Origin: Mesomycoplasma ovipneumoniae
GTDB lineage: Bacteria; Bacillota_I; Bacilli_A; Mycoplasmatales; Metamycoplasmataceae
Length of the DNA: 64,000 bases
Direction: 5' to 3'
Assembly (NCBI RefSeq): GCF_038095975.1
Contig: NZ_CP146003.1
Coordinates: 744,001-808,000, forward strand
Shown here: positions 53,661 to 63,541 of the stretch, piece by piece
Numbering within the stretch: position 1 is the first letter of the stretch
How the letters are laid out: each line of letters opens with the position of its first letter
Notes under the pieces: generated by a model
Told to the model about the DNA's origin: nothing
Seen by the model: the letters and a program-made list of their open reading frames with translations, nothing else
Database searches by the model: none
Made by a program: the position numbers and the translations under genes

Positions 53661-53723
53661 GGTTGAAAAAATTTTTTTATATTAAAATATACACAATATT
53701 AAAAAAGCTATCTAGGTGCAAAG

Positions 53724-56024
53724 ATGATTCAAATTCGTAACATCACAAAAAGACTCGGAACAAAAATAATTTTAAATAACATTAGTTTTGATATTCCAAC
53801 TAATAAATTAACGTTCATTTCTGGTCAATCTGGTGTTGGAAAAACGACGCTTTTGCATATTATTGCCAAAATTGCCAAAGCTGACAGCGGGCAAATTTCC
53901 TTTTTTGATAAAAATCAACAAGTTTTAAAAAACCCAAATGTTGACATTTTTTTTCAAGATGTCAATCTTATTGAAAATATTTCAGCTATTGACAATGTTC
54001 GAATTGGGACAAGTATTTTGGGTTATAAATTTAAACAAGATGAATTTAGTAAAAATGCAAATTTTTTAAATCTTGACCAAAGTGTTTTTAAAACAAAAAT
54101 GGAAAATCTCTCTGGTGGTGAAAAACAAAGAATCGCAATTCTTCGTTCTCTAAATCGGGGTTCAGAATTTATTTTGTTTGATGAGCCAACTGCCGCACTT
54201 GATAAAGAAAATGAGCAAATTATCTTTGAAAAAATTAAGCAAATGTCAAAAAATCACACAGTTGTGGTTATAAGCCATAATACTGAAATGATTCACAAAT
54301 ATGCTGATCAAATAATTTTTTTACAAAAAGACAAGCCACCAATTATTAAAATTAACGACACTAATATAATAGAAGACCAAAATTCTGAACAAACTAGCGA
54401 AACTAAACATAAAAAAGTTGCAAAAGTAGTTCAATATAAGAATAAATTAAATATTTCGCCGATTTTTGTTATTGCTGATATTAGCAAAAAATTAACGCTT
54501 AGTATTTTAATTATAATAGCTTTTTTAGCGGCCGTATTTTCGATTAGTTTTGCTTTTGAATTAAATCTTGGAACGGCAAAAGTCGAACGGCAGCAAAAAT
54601 ATACGCTCTCACTTGACAAAAACTTAATTGAAAAAAAATCAAATGCTGCTTTTAACCAGGATGAAATTAAAAAAATTAGTGAGCTTGAATCAATCAACGC
54701 GCTTGTTGCAAATAGGCCAACGACAAATATAAACTTGCACTATGAAAATCGAAAAATTAATCTTAGAGATGTTGATCAAGTTGAAATTAATAGCTTTTTC
54801 AAAAACAGAATTGAAAATGATCTTGTTAATTTTGAAGGAAAATTCATTGAAAATTCTCGGGAAATTATCCTTTCAAAATCAGCAATTGACATACTTAAAA
54901 TTGAAAATCCAATAGGAAAAACAATTCATTTGGTTTATGATTCTAATAAAGAAATTGAGGAAAATCAAAATAAAATTGAACTAAAAATTGTCGGAATTAA
55001 TAATGGAATTAAAAGTTCCGTTGCCAGATTAGATACTTTTAATTTAATTAGTTTTCCATCTTTTATTAGCACTCAATCAATTAAAGATCTTGAAAATTTA
55101 GTTAAGCAAAATACAGTTGAAGAAAACAAAGACCAAAACCCTCAACTTTTTAAGGAAATTAACTCCTATATTCCTAGTGAAAATGCCCAAAGCTCCGCGC
55201 TTGAACCATTCAAAATTCCGCTAAAAAACACAAAAGTTTTCCCGCAAAACAATCTAGAATTAATAACTGGAACATTTCCAAGAAAAGTCGATGAAATTCT
55301 ACTTTCAACAACAGCAATTGATTCAAATGCTAAATATAAATTAAAAGTTGGCGATATAATTCAAACAAACTCACCTTTAAATCAAACATTTAATTTACTT
55401 GTTGTTGGAATTTTTGACTCGCCAGATTCAGAATTATATTATCACGAAGATGCCAAAGAATTTTATACCAGGTTCCAACCAGCCAATCTTACTGCTTATT
55501 TAACAACAACTGACGAACAAAACAACCTTGATTTAGAGGCAAAAAATGCTAAATTTGACCTTAGAATTACTCCACCTTCAAGCTTAATTCGGGTAATAAC
55601 TAGCCAATCTTTAGCGATTATTTCGATAGTTAACAAAGTTACTTTTGCAGTGTTTATAATTTTTGTTATTATATTAATTTCGTTCATTTTAGTTTATGCC
55701 AAAACAATTTCTGAATCAAAACAGAGAATGATTGGAATTCTAAAATCGCTTGGTGGTTCGACTTTATTAACACTTTTTTATCATACTTTAAATATTGTTT
55801 TGATATCGATTGTTGTTCTAATTTTAAGTTTTGTAATCATTTTCCCGTCAATGGAATCGATTCATATTTTAATAGTTGGCAATGATTTTCCTGCCGCTTC
55901 TCAAGAAAATTTAGCCCTGATTTTATTATCCTCTTGAGCCGGACTTTCAGCTGCTTTTATTCTAATTTATGTTTTAATGTCGTTAATTACTTACAAAAAG
56001 ACCACTCAACAGTTATTAAAATAA
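53724..56024 (+). CDS. MacB-like ABC transporter, ATPase fused to FtsX-type permease
   Basis: A 766-residue fusion. Residues 1-~225 form an ABC ATPase: Walker A ISGQSGVGKTTLLHIIA, signature MENLSGGEKQRIAILRS, Walker B FILFDEPTAALDKE, switch VVISHN. Residues ~255-275 are the first membrane helix (LSILIIIAFLAAVFSISFAF). Residues ~280-620 form a large extracellular MacB-PCD-like domain. Helices at ~630-660, ~690-715 and ~735-760 complete the FtsX core (IGILKSLGGSTLLTLFYHTL). Such proteins work in lipoprotein release or efflux, driving conformational work rather than import. The substrate is unknown. Confidence 0.9.
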
Positions 56025-56056
56025 AAATGAAAGGTGTAAATGCCTTTCATTTTTTA
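56025..56056 (+). terminator. terminator of the MacB-like gene
   Basis: AAATGAAAGG-TGTAAATG-CCTTTCATTT followed by TTTTATTTC. Its right half and tail are repeated at 57989-58020 beyond element copy 7. Confidence 0.85.
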
Positions 56057-56157
56057 TTTCTTTAATCCTGAGTTTATCAATTTGATGGCAAAAATTCACT
56101 TTTTAGCGAATATAAAAATGCAAAAATACCGGTAAATAAACTAGGACAAAGAAAAGT

Positions 56158-56226
56158 AACACTAAGGTGTTGGCTTTTTTTGTCCGATTTTAGGAGGAGG
56201 CTAACACCAAAAGTGTTAGCTTTTTT
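56158..56226 (+). promoter_or_regulatory. paired hairpins in the IS3 leader
   Basis: AACACTAAGGTGTT + GGCTTTTTTTG (~56158-56181) and GCTAACAC-CAAAA-GTGTTAGC + TTTTTT (56210-56226) each look like terminators. The GGTGTTGGC of the first can also pair with GCTAACACC of the second, giving alternative structures. They likely shield the transposase from incoming transcription. Confidence 0.55.
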
Positions 56227-56259
56227 AAATTTTCAAATTCAACAAAAAGGAGAATACTA

Positions 56260-57438
56260 ATGTCAAGACACTTTAAAAAGGACGAGTTTGATATGATTTA
56301 TAAAATTTACAATGAATTTGGATTAAAACAAACAATAAATTATATAAATGATATTTCGCCAGATACAAATTTTATAACCAGAGATCAACTAGTTCGAAGA
56401 ATCAAAAAAATTATTAGATATTATAATAATGGTATGCAAGACCAATTATTAGATAAAAAGGGTGCAAGGAGAAAGCCAGGGAGTGGCAAACCTAAAAAAC
56501 AAATTGAACCCGATTGAAACGAATTTACAAAAGAAGAATTAATAGAAATAGCTAAGAGATATTACGAAACCAACAAAGATAAATCAAAATCAGGAAAACT
56601 TAGTGAAGCCAAAACACTAAATATTCCCTACAGCAAATCTGCAAAAATTTTTAATGTATGTAGACAATCAGTGGCAAAATCTAAAACTAGAGTTATAAAA
56701 GTAAAGGAGCACAAAAATGATGCAATAATTAAAAAATCCTTTCTTGATAACAAAGGTAGATACGGTCGCCTAAGGTTGAGTGCTTATATTTATATAAAAT
56801 ATAATATTTACATTAACCCTCGAAGTCTTGGAAGACATTTAAAAAGATTGAATTTAGTATGCAAAATTAGAAAACGAAGAAGAAAGAGCGAAATTAAGAA
56901 CACCAAATTCGCACTGCCGGATATTGTTAAACGCGACTACAATGATAAATTAAATAGAAATATTTTTGCTACTGATGTTACATATATAAAAGCTCCCAGA
57001 GATGTTAAGGAAAACCATGTATTTTTGTCTGTAATAATTGAGCATAAAACTAAAAAAATCAGAGATTTTAAATTATCTATAAACAATGATCTTAATTTAG
57101 TTATGGATAATATAAAGACATTTAGGTCTATTGATAAAGATTTTGTTATTCATTCAGACCATGGATTTCAATACACTTCAAAAGTCTATATTGACAAAAT
57201 AAATAAAATGGGAGGAACTGTTTCGTTGTCTCGCATAGGAAATTCTTTGGATAATAGGGAGGCTGAATATTGATTTTCAATTATAAAAAGTGAATGCTTA
57301 AACGAGTTAAACTATAGCAAAATAACTTTTGAAGATCTGAAAAAAATAATTGCAGATTATATATTTTGATACAACAATTATAGAATTCAATCGATTTTAA
57401 ATTGAAAAACACCACAGCAATATGCTATGATGTTATAA
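56260..57438 (+). CDS. IS3-family transposase 2
   Basis: A 392-residue transposase in one frame. The N-terminal HTH region is KDEFDMIYKIYNEFGLKQTI. A basic linker follows, then an HTH_21 element (YGRLRLSAYIYIKYNIYINPRSLGRHLKRL). The rve domain has D in IFATDVTYIKAP, D in FVIHSDHGFQYTS, and E in NSLDNREAEYWFSIIKSECL, then WYNNYRIQSILNWKTPQQY. All three catalytic residues are present. The ribosome binding site AAAGGAGAA precedes the ATG. No frameshift is needed. It is only distantly related to the IS3 transposase at 3650-4897. Confidence 0.92.
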
Positions 57439-58008
57439 TAATATTAAACTGTTACTTTTCTTTGTCCTAGTTTAAAATCCGTGTTTTTTGAGCCAAAATC
57501 TTAATTTTTATAATTTTGAAATTAGCCTTTTGCAAAAAAAAAAAAAATGCTTGGTCTAAGAAAAAATTATGTTATAATAAACATCACTTAAGAATAATTA
57601 ATAAATTTTGATATTGAATTAAGGGGGAATTAGTAATGTTTTTTGCATAAAAAAATCAGAAAATGCGATTTATCCATTATATTTTTAAATATGATGGAAT
57701 GCCTTAAATTTAACCGTTTAGAAATCTATATAAATTTAGGGCTTTTAATTATTGTTCTTTCAAAACTTCACATATTTTTTTTTAAACTCAATTTAAATAA
57801 AAATGAGTTTTCTATTTGCATTGAGTTTAAATAACAGTTATATTTTTTTATGATTTTTGTTGTTTTATCCATAAATTGATTTTTGCCAGTGTTTTAAAAT
57901 AGGTAATTAACTTTTGCCAAAAAAGTTAAAAAAGTGCCCAAAAAACCGGACACTTTTTAAGATTATCTTATCACACTAGGAAACTCGGGGTGTAATTGCC
58001 TTTCATTT

Positions 58009-58656
58009 TTATTTCTTTAACTTTTTAAGACCATAAATTGTTGAAATATCTTCTTGTCAGAGCATAAATTTACTTTTTTTGGCAGATTGTTGGGCTTTTA
58101 AAATTTGGTCAATTAAACTTTTATATTCAGGATAATAATAAGTTTTTTTAGGATTTTGATATTGGGCATAACGATGAATTGCAAGACCTTCGCTAACCAT
58201 TTTGATATTAATAATCTCGCCTTTTTCGTTTTTTAGAATAACAATAATCCGTTCATAGGGGTCATGCCCGACAATTTCAAATGAAATTCAACGATTTAAA
58301 ATTAGCTGTTCTAGACGTTTTTTGGCTCTTAAACCATGAAATTTCATAGTTTTTACGTTAATCAAACGATTTGGACGGCTAAGTTCAAGTTCAGGAGTGT
58401 CAATCCCAAAAATTCGAAAACGCATACCGTTTTTATCGGTGAAAGTGTCGCCGTCATAAACACTTTTTATAAATGTTGTATAAGTTAAACCTTGTTTAAT
58501 TCGTGAATTTTTAGAAAAAATAGGTAGTTTTTTTATTGGATTTAAGCCATCAGTTGGAACTGTTTTTTCTGAAATAATTTCTGAAAGATAGTCATAACAA
58601 CTTGTAAGCGAAAAAAGTGGCAAAAACCCTGGAACTAATAGTAATTTTTTAAAAAT
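58009..58656 (-). CDS. thermonuclease-like (SNase) lipoprotein
   Basis: A ~215-residue secreted nuclease anchored as a lipoprotein (lipobox SLTSC). The staphylococcal-nuclease domain shows FIKSVYDGDTFTDKNGMRFRIFGIDTPE, the Asp and Arg active-site pattern, then LRAKKRLEQLIL and GHDPYERIIVIL with the second active-site Arg. Such enzymes let mycoplasmas harvest nucleotides. No ATG fits the signal peptide. The best start is ATT at 58656 (giving a FKKLLLVPGFLPLFSLTSC signal), with GGGAG eight bases upstream; TTG at 58623 would leave almost no signal. It overlaps the smpB end. Confidence 0.82.
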
Positions 58657-59072
58657 TTTTGTGTCTCCCTTTTTTGATCTCGTTCTTTTATGGCGTTTCT
58701 TTTATCAACCTTAGTTTTCCCTTTTGCAAGTGCAATTTCGATTTTGATTCTACGGTTTTTTAGACCAACAAAAAGTGGAATAATAGTTAATTTTTGTGTA
58801 ACTTTTTCTTTAAAAATTTTTTTTAACTCGTGTTTGTGTAATAAAAGTTTTCTTGAGCGATCAGTTTGACCTCGGGATCCTTTATAAGCGCTAATTGTTG
58901 CATTTGACAAATAAAGTTCTAAACCCTTAAAATAACAAAAAGAACCTACAAGCGATATATTTTTCGCCTGAACAGATTTAACTTCTCATCCCTCTAAGAC
59001 AATTCCCGCTGTAAATTTGCTAATTATTTCATAGTCGAAATAAGCTCTTTTATTTTCAATTAAAATTTTCAT
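58635..59072 (-). CDS. smpB: SsrA-binding protein
   Basis: A 145-residue SmpB, the obligate partner of tmRNA in trans-translation. Motifs: FDYEIISKFTAGIVLEGWEV, EVKSVQAKNISLVGSF, the RSRKLLLHKHEL segment, and LTIIPLFVGLKNRRIKIEIA with ALAKGKTKVDKRNAIKERD. The basic C-terminal tail ends KRETQKFLKNYY. TGA codons in the N-terminal third are Trp, so the true start is ATG at 59072. It is divergent from the P-type ATPase. Its RNA partner lies at 29.05-29.56 kb. Confidence 0.95.
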
Positions 59073-59133
59073 CTTTGAACCTAAAAAATTATATAATTAT
59101 ATTCAAAATAATTTTATATAAAAAAAGGCAAAA

Positions 59134-61749
59134 ATGATCAAAAAAGAAAAAAAAGAGAAAATTGACTATAAAAATACCGATAAAATAACATTTTTAGAGG
59201 AAGTTGACAAAAAAAGGGGGCTTAATCAAGAACAGATCCAAAAATCAAAAAATTTTTTTGGCGAAAACAGACTACCAAAAATTCCGGAAAAATCATTATT
59301 TTTCCGTATTTTATTGCAACTAAAAGAGCCTCTTACCTTAGTTTTAATTTTTGTTATTATTATTTCGGTTATCATTAGTTCGGTTTTTGAACATGATTTG
59401 CCTTTTTGAGCTAAATTAATTTCGTATCTTGAGCCAGTAGTTATTGCTTTAATTATTGCAATTAATGTTTTTTTCTCTTTGGTTCAAGAAACTAAATCAA
59501 AAAAAGCGATAGATGCAATTTCAGATCTTAACTCGCCAGTTTCAACACTAATTCGTAATGGAAAAAAAATAAGCCTAAAATCTGATGAGATTTTAGTAGG
59601 AGATATTCTTGAAGTTAGTTCTGGTGATTTAATTAGCGCCGATGGATTTGTCATTGAAAATAAAGAATTATCCGTATCTGAAGCAATTCTTACTGGTGAG
59701 TCAACGTCAATTTTTAAAGATGAATTTAAAAATTGGGATGATAAATCCGCAAAAGTTTACAGTGGAACAAGCGTCTTAAATGGACAGGCAAAAATTTTAG
59801 TCTCAGATGTTGGTCAGAATACTGAACTTGGAAAAATTGCTTCACTTGTAACAAAAACAGACGAATTAGAATCTCCACTTCAGAAAAAAATTGCTAAATT
59901 TTCGAAAATTATCACTTTTATTGCCGCATTTTTAGCAATTTCTTTCTTTTTTATTTATATATTTTTAGTTGAAAATGGCGATTTTAACCAGTCAAAACAT
60001 GCAGTTATAATATCACTTTCACTAGCAATTGGCTTTATTCCCGAGGGTTTGATTCCGCTTGTTACTATAAATTTAATTATTGGTGTTAAAAAATTAGCAA
60101 AAAATAATGCTATTGTAAAAGATTTAAAAACAATTGAAACTCTTGGAGCCGTTTCAATTGTTTGTTCAGATAAAACTGGAACAATAACTGAAAATAAAAT
60201 GCAAATTAAAGAAATTTATTATCACCAAATTGAATCAAAAAATTTCTGGACACAAGCTGTTTTAAACACAACCGCATATAGTTTTTTTGATAAGTCAGTT
60301 GAAAAATACTACGGTGATCCTGAGGAAATTTTAATTTTACAAAAGGCAAAAACTTTTGAAATTCAAAAAGAATCAGTTGAAAAACAACACAAATTTTTAG
60401 ACAAAATTGTCTTTAGTTCCAAGCTCAAATTTTCAGCTACTTTTTATGAAATTGACAACAAAAAGTTTCTTTTTATCAAAGGGGCGCCTGAAATTATTTT
60501 TAAAAAGGCAGACAATTTAGACCCTATTTTAGAAGAAAAATTAACCCAAATGCAAAATTTAGGATACCGTATTTTTGCATTTGGATATCGTGAAATTGAA
60601 AATGAACTTCAACCTAATGAAAATCTAGAAAATTATGTAAAAAACATAAATATTTCAGGTCTTGTATGTTTTCAAGACCCGCCGCGAAAAGAAATTAAAC
60701 CAATTGTCAAAGATCTTTTAGATGCAGAAATTAAAACCATAATGATAACAGGAGATAATTTCCACACTGCCGCAACAATTGCAAAAAATGTTGAAATTTT
60801 AGGTCCAGAATCACTTGCAACAGGGAACCCTGATTGAAAAAAAGATGACTTTTGACGTGAAAATGTTGAAAAATTCCACCTTTATTCAAGAGTTCAACCT
60901 GAAGATAAACTAGAAATTGTCGGCGCGCTACAGACAAAAAAACATGTTGTTGCTATGTTAGGTGACGGAGTTAACGATGCTCCTTCATTAAAAAAAGCCG
61001 ATGTTGGCTTTGCAATGGGAATAACTGGCTCACAAGTTTCAAAACAAGTTGCAAATGTTGTTTTAGCCGATGATAATTTTAAAACTCTTTATCAAGCAAT
61101 AAAAATTGGCCGTAATATTGTTGCGAATATTAAAAAACTGTTTGTTTTTTTACTAGTTGCTAATTTTTCAATGCTTTTATCAGTTATTTTTGCAACTTTA
61201 CTTTTTAAGGAACAAATTTTTACATCGCTACAAATACTTTGAATAAATGTTGTTTCTGAAACTTTCGGGGGAATCGCCCTTGGTCTTACAAATATTTCAA
61301 AAAACGTTATGAATAAAAGCTTTTTAAACGAAAATAAATCACTTTTTAACAAAAAACTGATTTTTAACATAATGTTTTGAGCGATATTCATCTCATTTTT
61401 AGCACTGCTAAGTTTTTGAATCACAAATTCACAAACTTTTTCCTTTTTAATTATCAGTATTAGCCTTTCAAGTCTTTCTTATATACTTGCCGCCGATGAG
61501 AATATTTTTAAATATAAATTTGCAGATCTAAAATTTTTACACCTTGGTTTTTTAGCTAGTTTTACTTCAATTCTAATTGTTTCCTTTATTCCCGGAATAA
61601 ATTTTGTTTTTTCCCAAAATGATTTTAGCAATTCAAACTATCTTATTTTAAAGAATAATTATAATTATCTGTTACTTTTAACAATTTTTGCACCGTTTGT
61701 ATTAGACCAAATTTTAAAATTTTTTAAAACATACTTTAAAAAATTTTAA
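59134..61749 (+). CDS. P-type cation ATPase (Ca2+-type, PacL/PMCA-like)
   Basis: An 871-residue pump with the full P2-type layout. N-terminal cation domain; helices near residues 70-110; actuator motif ILTGEST; helix 4 with SLAIGFIPEGLIPL (the PEG(L)P cation site); phosphorylation site CSDKTGTITENKMQ; nucleotide domain LFIKGAPEIIF; hinge IMITGDNFHTA and LGDGVNDAPSLKKAD; then six C-terminal helices. The motif set fits a calcium or manganese exporter; ion identity is inferred. UGA-Trp codons occur near 59407, 60836 and 61241. It ends base-to-base with the convergent tmcAL gene. Confidence 0.93.
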
Positions 61750-62700
61750 TTAATTTTGATTTTTTCAACAATCAAGATCAACTGTGCTTTCGTCAAATTT
61801 AGATGGGTCTTCAATATTAAATAAAATATACAACATTGTTCGTTTTATGCGTGAATTAGTGTAACGTTTTGAATTAGTGGCACTCAAAAAACTATCTAAG
61901 TCAGGTTGGTCGATATGTTTTTTGAATAAATTTTCAATTCCTTCTTTTACTAGTCAAATTTTTCTTAGTGATTCAGGCGACTTTTGTCGAATAATTTCCT
62001 GAAATTTTGGATATAACAAGGCTAACGAACAAACTGGTTGGCTAAATTCCATTGGCGAAAACTGAGAAATTGACTTATTTTGGCTAATTAATTTTCGCAA
62101 ATATGTTGCTGAAGCAAATTTTCCAGTTGGTGTTGTTTCATTATAATCAACAGTTCTTTTAAGACTATATGCTTGAATTGGGTAATTATTTAGCACAATT
62201 TGCTTAACATATTCAAATCCAAGAATATCATTAGGGTAAATAATTTTTTGCGAACTGATTTTTTCAAGGGCAATTGCTGCTGCATTTGGAAAAGAATTAC
62301 CTAATTTTAAAGCTTTTTTGAGATAAATATTATATTCATCAATGTTATTTTTCCACAAATTTGCTAAATTATATAGATTTTGAACATCATTTGATTCTGA
62401 TCCAAAAATAATTTTGTCGATTTTATGGTCAAAAATTAATTTTAGTGCACCTTGGGCAAAAATATGAGCGGCTTGACTTGTATATTCGAAAGGCAATCTA
62501 ATTACAAAATCAGCCCCATATTTTAGTGCTATTTTCCTTTTTGTTTCAAAATTAGCGAGACTAATCTCACCACGTTGGGTGAAATTCCCGCCTAAAATTA
62601 TGTAAATTTTGTCGTTAGGAAAGTTTTTTTTAACATACTCAAGCTGATAAATATGACCATTATGAAAAGGATTGTACTCAGCGATAATTGCAATTGCCAT
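61750..62700 (-). CDS. tmcAL: tRNA(Met) cytidine acetate ligase (TmcAL), short form
   Basis: A 316-residue nucleotidyltransferase-fold protein (YlbM family) that makes N4-acetylcytidine at the wobble position of elongator tRNA-Met using acetate and ATP. Motifs: [20 protein letters not shown] (the HxGH-type HNGH), [48 protein letters not shown], and [13 protein letters not shown]. It is shorter than the ~380-415 residues of Bacillus enzymes, missing part of the C-terminal domain, as in other mycoplasmas. It could also be a relative with a changed role. Confidence 0.85.
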
Positions 62701-62760
62701 TTTTCCTCTTTTTTAAAAATAGTTTTACTTTTTAATTTAAAAAACCTATGAATTTATAGG

Positions 62761-63303
62761 TTAATTTTTTTCTTGATTAATTATTTGATGAATTTTATCT
62801 AAATTTGTGCCATTTTTTGCCGAAACATTCAAACACTCAAGTGATAAATTTTTACACACTTTTAACAGTTTTGATCGCTGGGACTGATTTGTTTTATCAA
62901 TTTTATTAGCTAAAATTTGCACCTTTATATTTAATGAAACCAAAAATTCAATCATACTAAAATCAAGATCAGTAAAACCGATTTGACTGTCAATTAGCAA
63001 AAAAACTAATAAAATATTGCTATTTTTACTAAAATAATTAAAAATCATCGATTCAATTTGATCTTTCTTTGCATGAGAAAGGCGAGCATAACCATATCCT
63101 GGAAGGTCAACAATTAACTTATTTTGGCTAGTTTGGTAATAATTTAAAAGCTGAGTTTTTCCAGGAGTAGACGAAATACGGGCAATTTTTTGCCTTGCTA
63201 GCGCATTAATTAGCGAGGATTTACCAACATTTGAACGCCCAATAAAAGCAAATTGATCTTCAGAAAAACACTGCTCTGGACATGATTTAAGAAATTTTCA
63301 CAT
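62761..63303 (-). CDS. engB: ribosome-biogenesis GTPase EngB/YsxC
   Basis: A 180-residue GTPase needed for 50S subunit assembly. G1 is FIGRSNVGKSSLINALA, G2/switch ISSTPGKTQLLNYY, G3 VDLPGYGYARLSH, G4 ANKIDKTNQ, and G5 LNVSAKNGTNLD, all canonical. The start ATG at 63303 gives MWKFLKSCPEQCFSEDQFAFIGRSNVGKSS with UGA-Trp at position 2. It lies 60 bp upstream of tmcAL on the same strand, probably in one operon. Confidence 0.95.
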
Positions 63304-63414
63304 TGTAACACTTTAGAATTAAAAATTGTTATAAAATTTTAAACAAAACGACCACCAGTTTGAGTGATAACTCTAATATTTTGATTATTTACCATTGTTT
63401 ATAACTATAATTTT

Positions 63415-63522
63415 TTAATTATCTCATTTCTTCACATTTAGCGGACTAAAATAAACCGGTGTTCCTACAAAACCAGCGGCGATAGAAACAAGACTTAGAA
63501 CTACTTTGAAGGATTTTAACAT
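63415..63522 (-). CDS. possible small membrane protein (35 aa)
   Basis: An ATG-initiated frame, MLKSFKVVLSLVSIAAGF, then VGTPVYFSPLNVKKWDN. It has a basic N-terminus and one hydrophobic segment. It lies 19 bases after the partial gene at the window end, on the same strand, with no strong ribosome binding site. Coding status is plausible but unproven. Confidence 0.4.
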
Positions 63523-63541
63523 TATTTTGCCTAGATAAACT

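Larger units (their letters stand above)
56138..57474 (+). mobile_element. IS3-family insertion sequence 2
   Basis: It has near-perfect terminal inverted repeats: AAACTAGGACAAAGAAAAGT at the left and ACTTTTCTTTGTCCTAGTTT at the right. The target appears as AAAT on both sides (about 3-5 bp), as expected for IS3. It is inserted in the left-end hairpin of dispersed element copy 7. Two terminator-like hairpins precede the transposase. Confidence 0.88.
56066..57988 (+). mobile_element. dispersed element copy 7 (interrupted by IS3)
   Basis: A plus-strand copy split by an IS3 element at 56138-57474. The left end is CCTGAGTTTATCAATTTGATGGC; the right, reversed, is CCGAGTTTCCTAGTGTGATAAG. After the IS it has A14 (~57534-57547), TATAAT (~57574), AAGGGGGA, the mini-ORF MFFA, the hairpin region and an intact terminator-like stem AAAAAGTGCCC/GGACACTTTTT. 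It is flanked by a ~33-bp direct repeat (56033-56065 and 57989-58020, beginning GGTGTAA and ending TTTCTTTAA). Without the IS it is ~582 bp. Confidence 0.82.
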
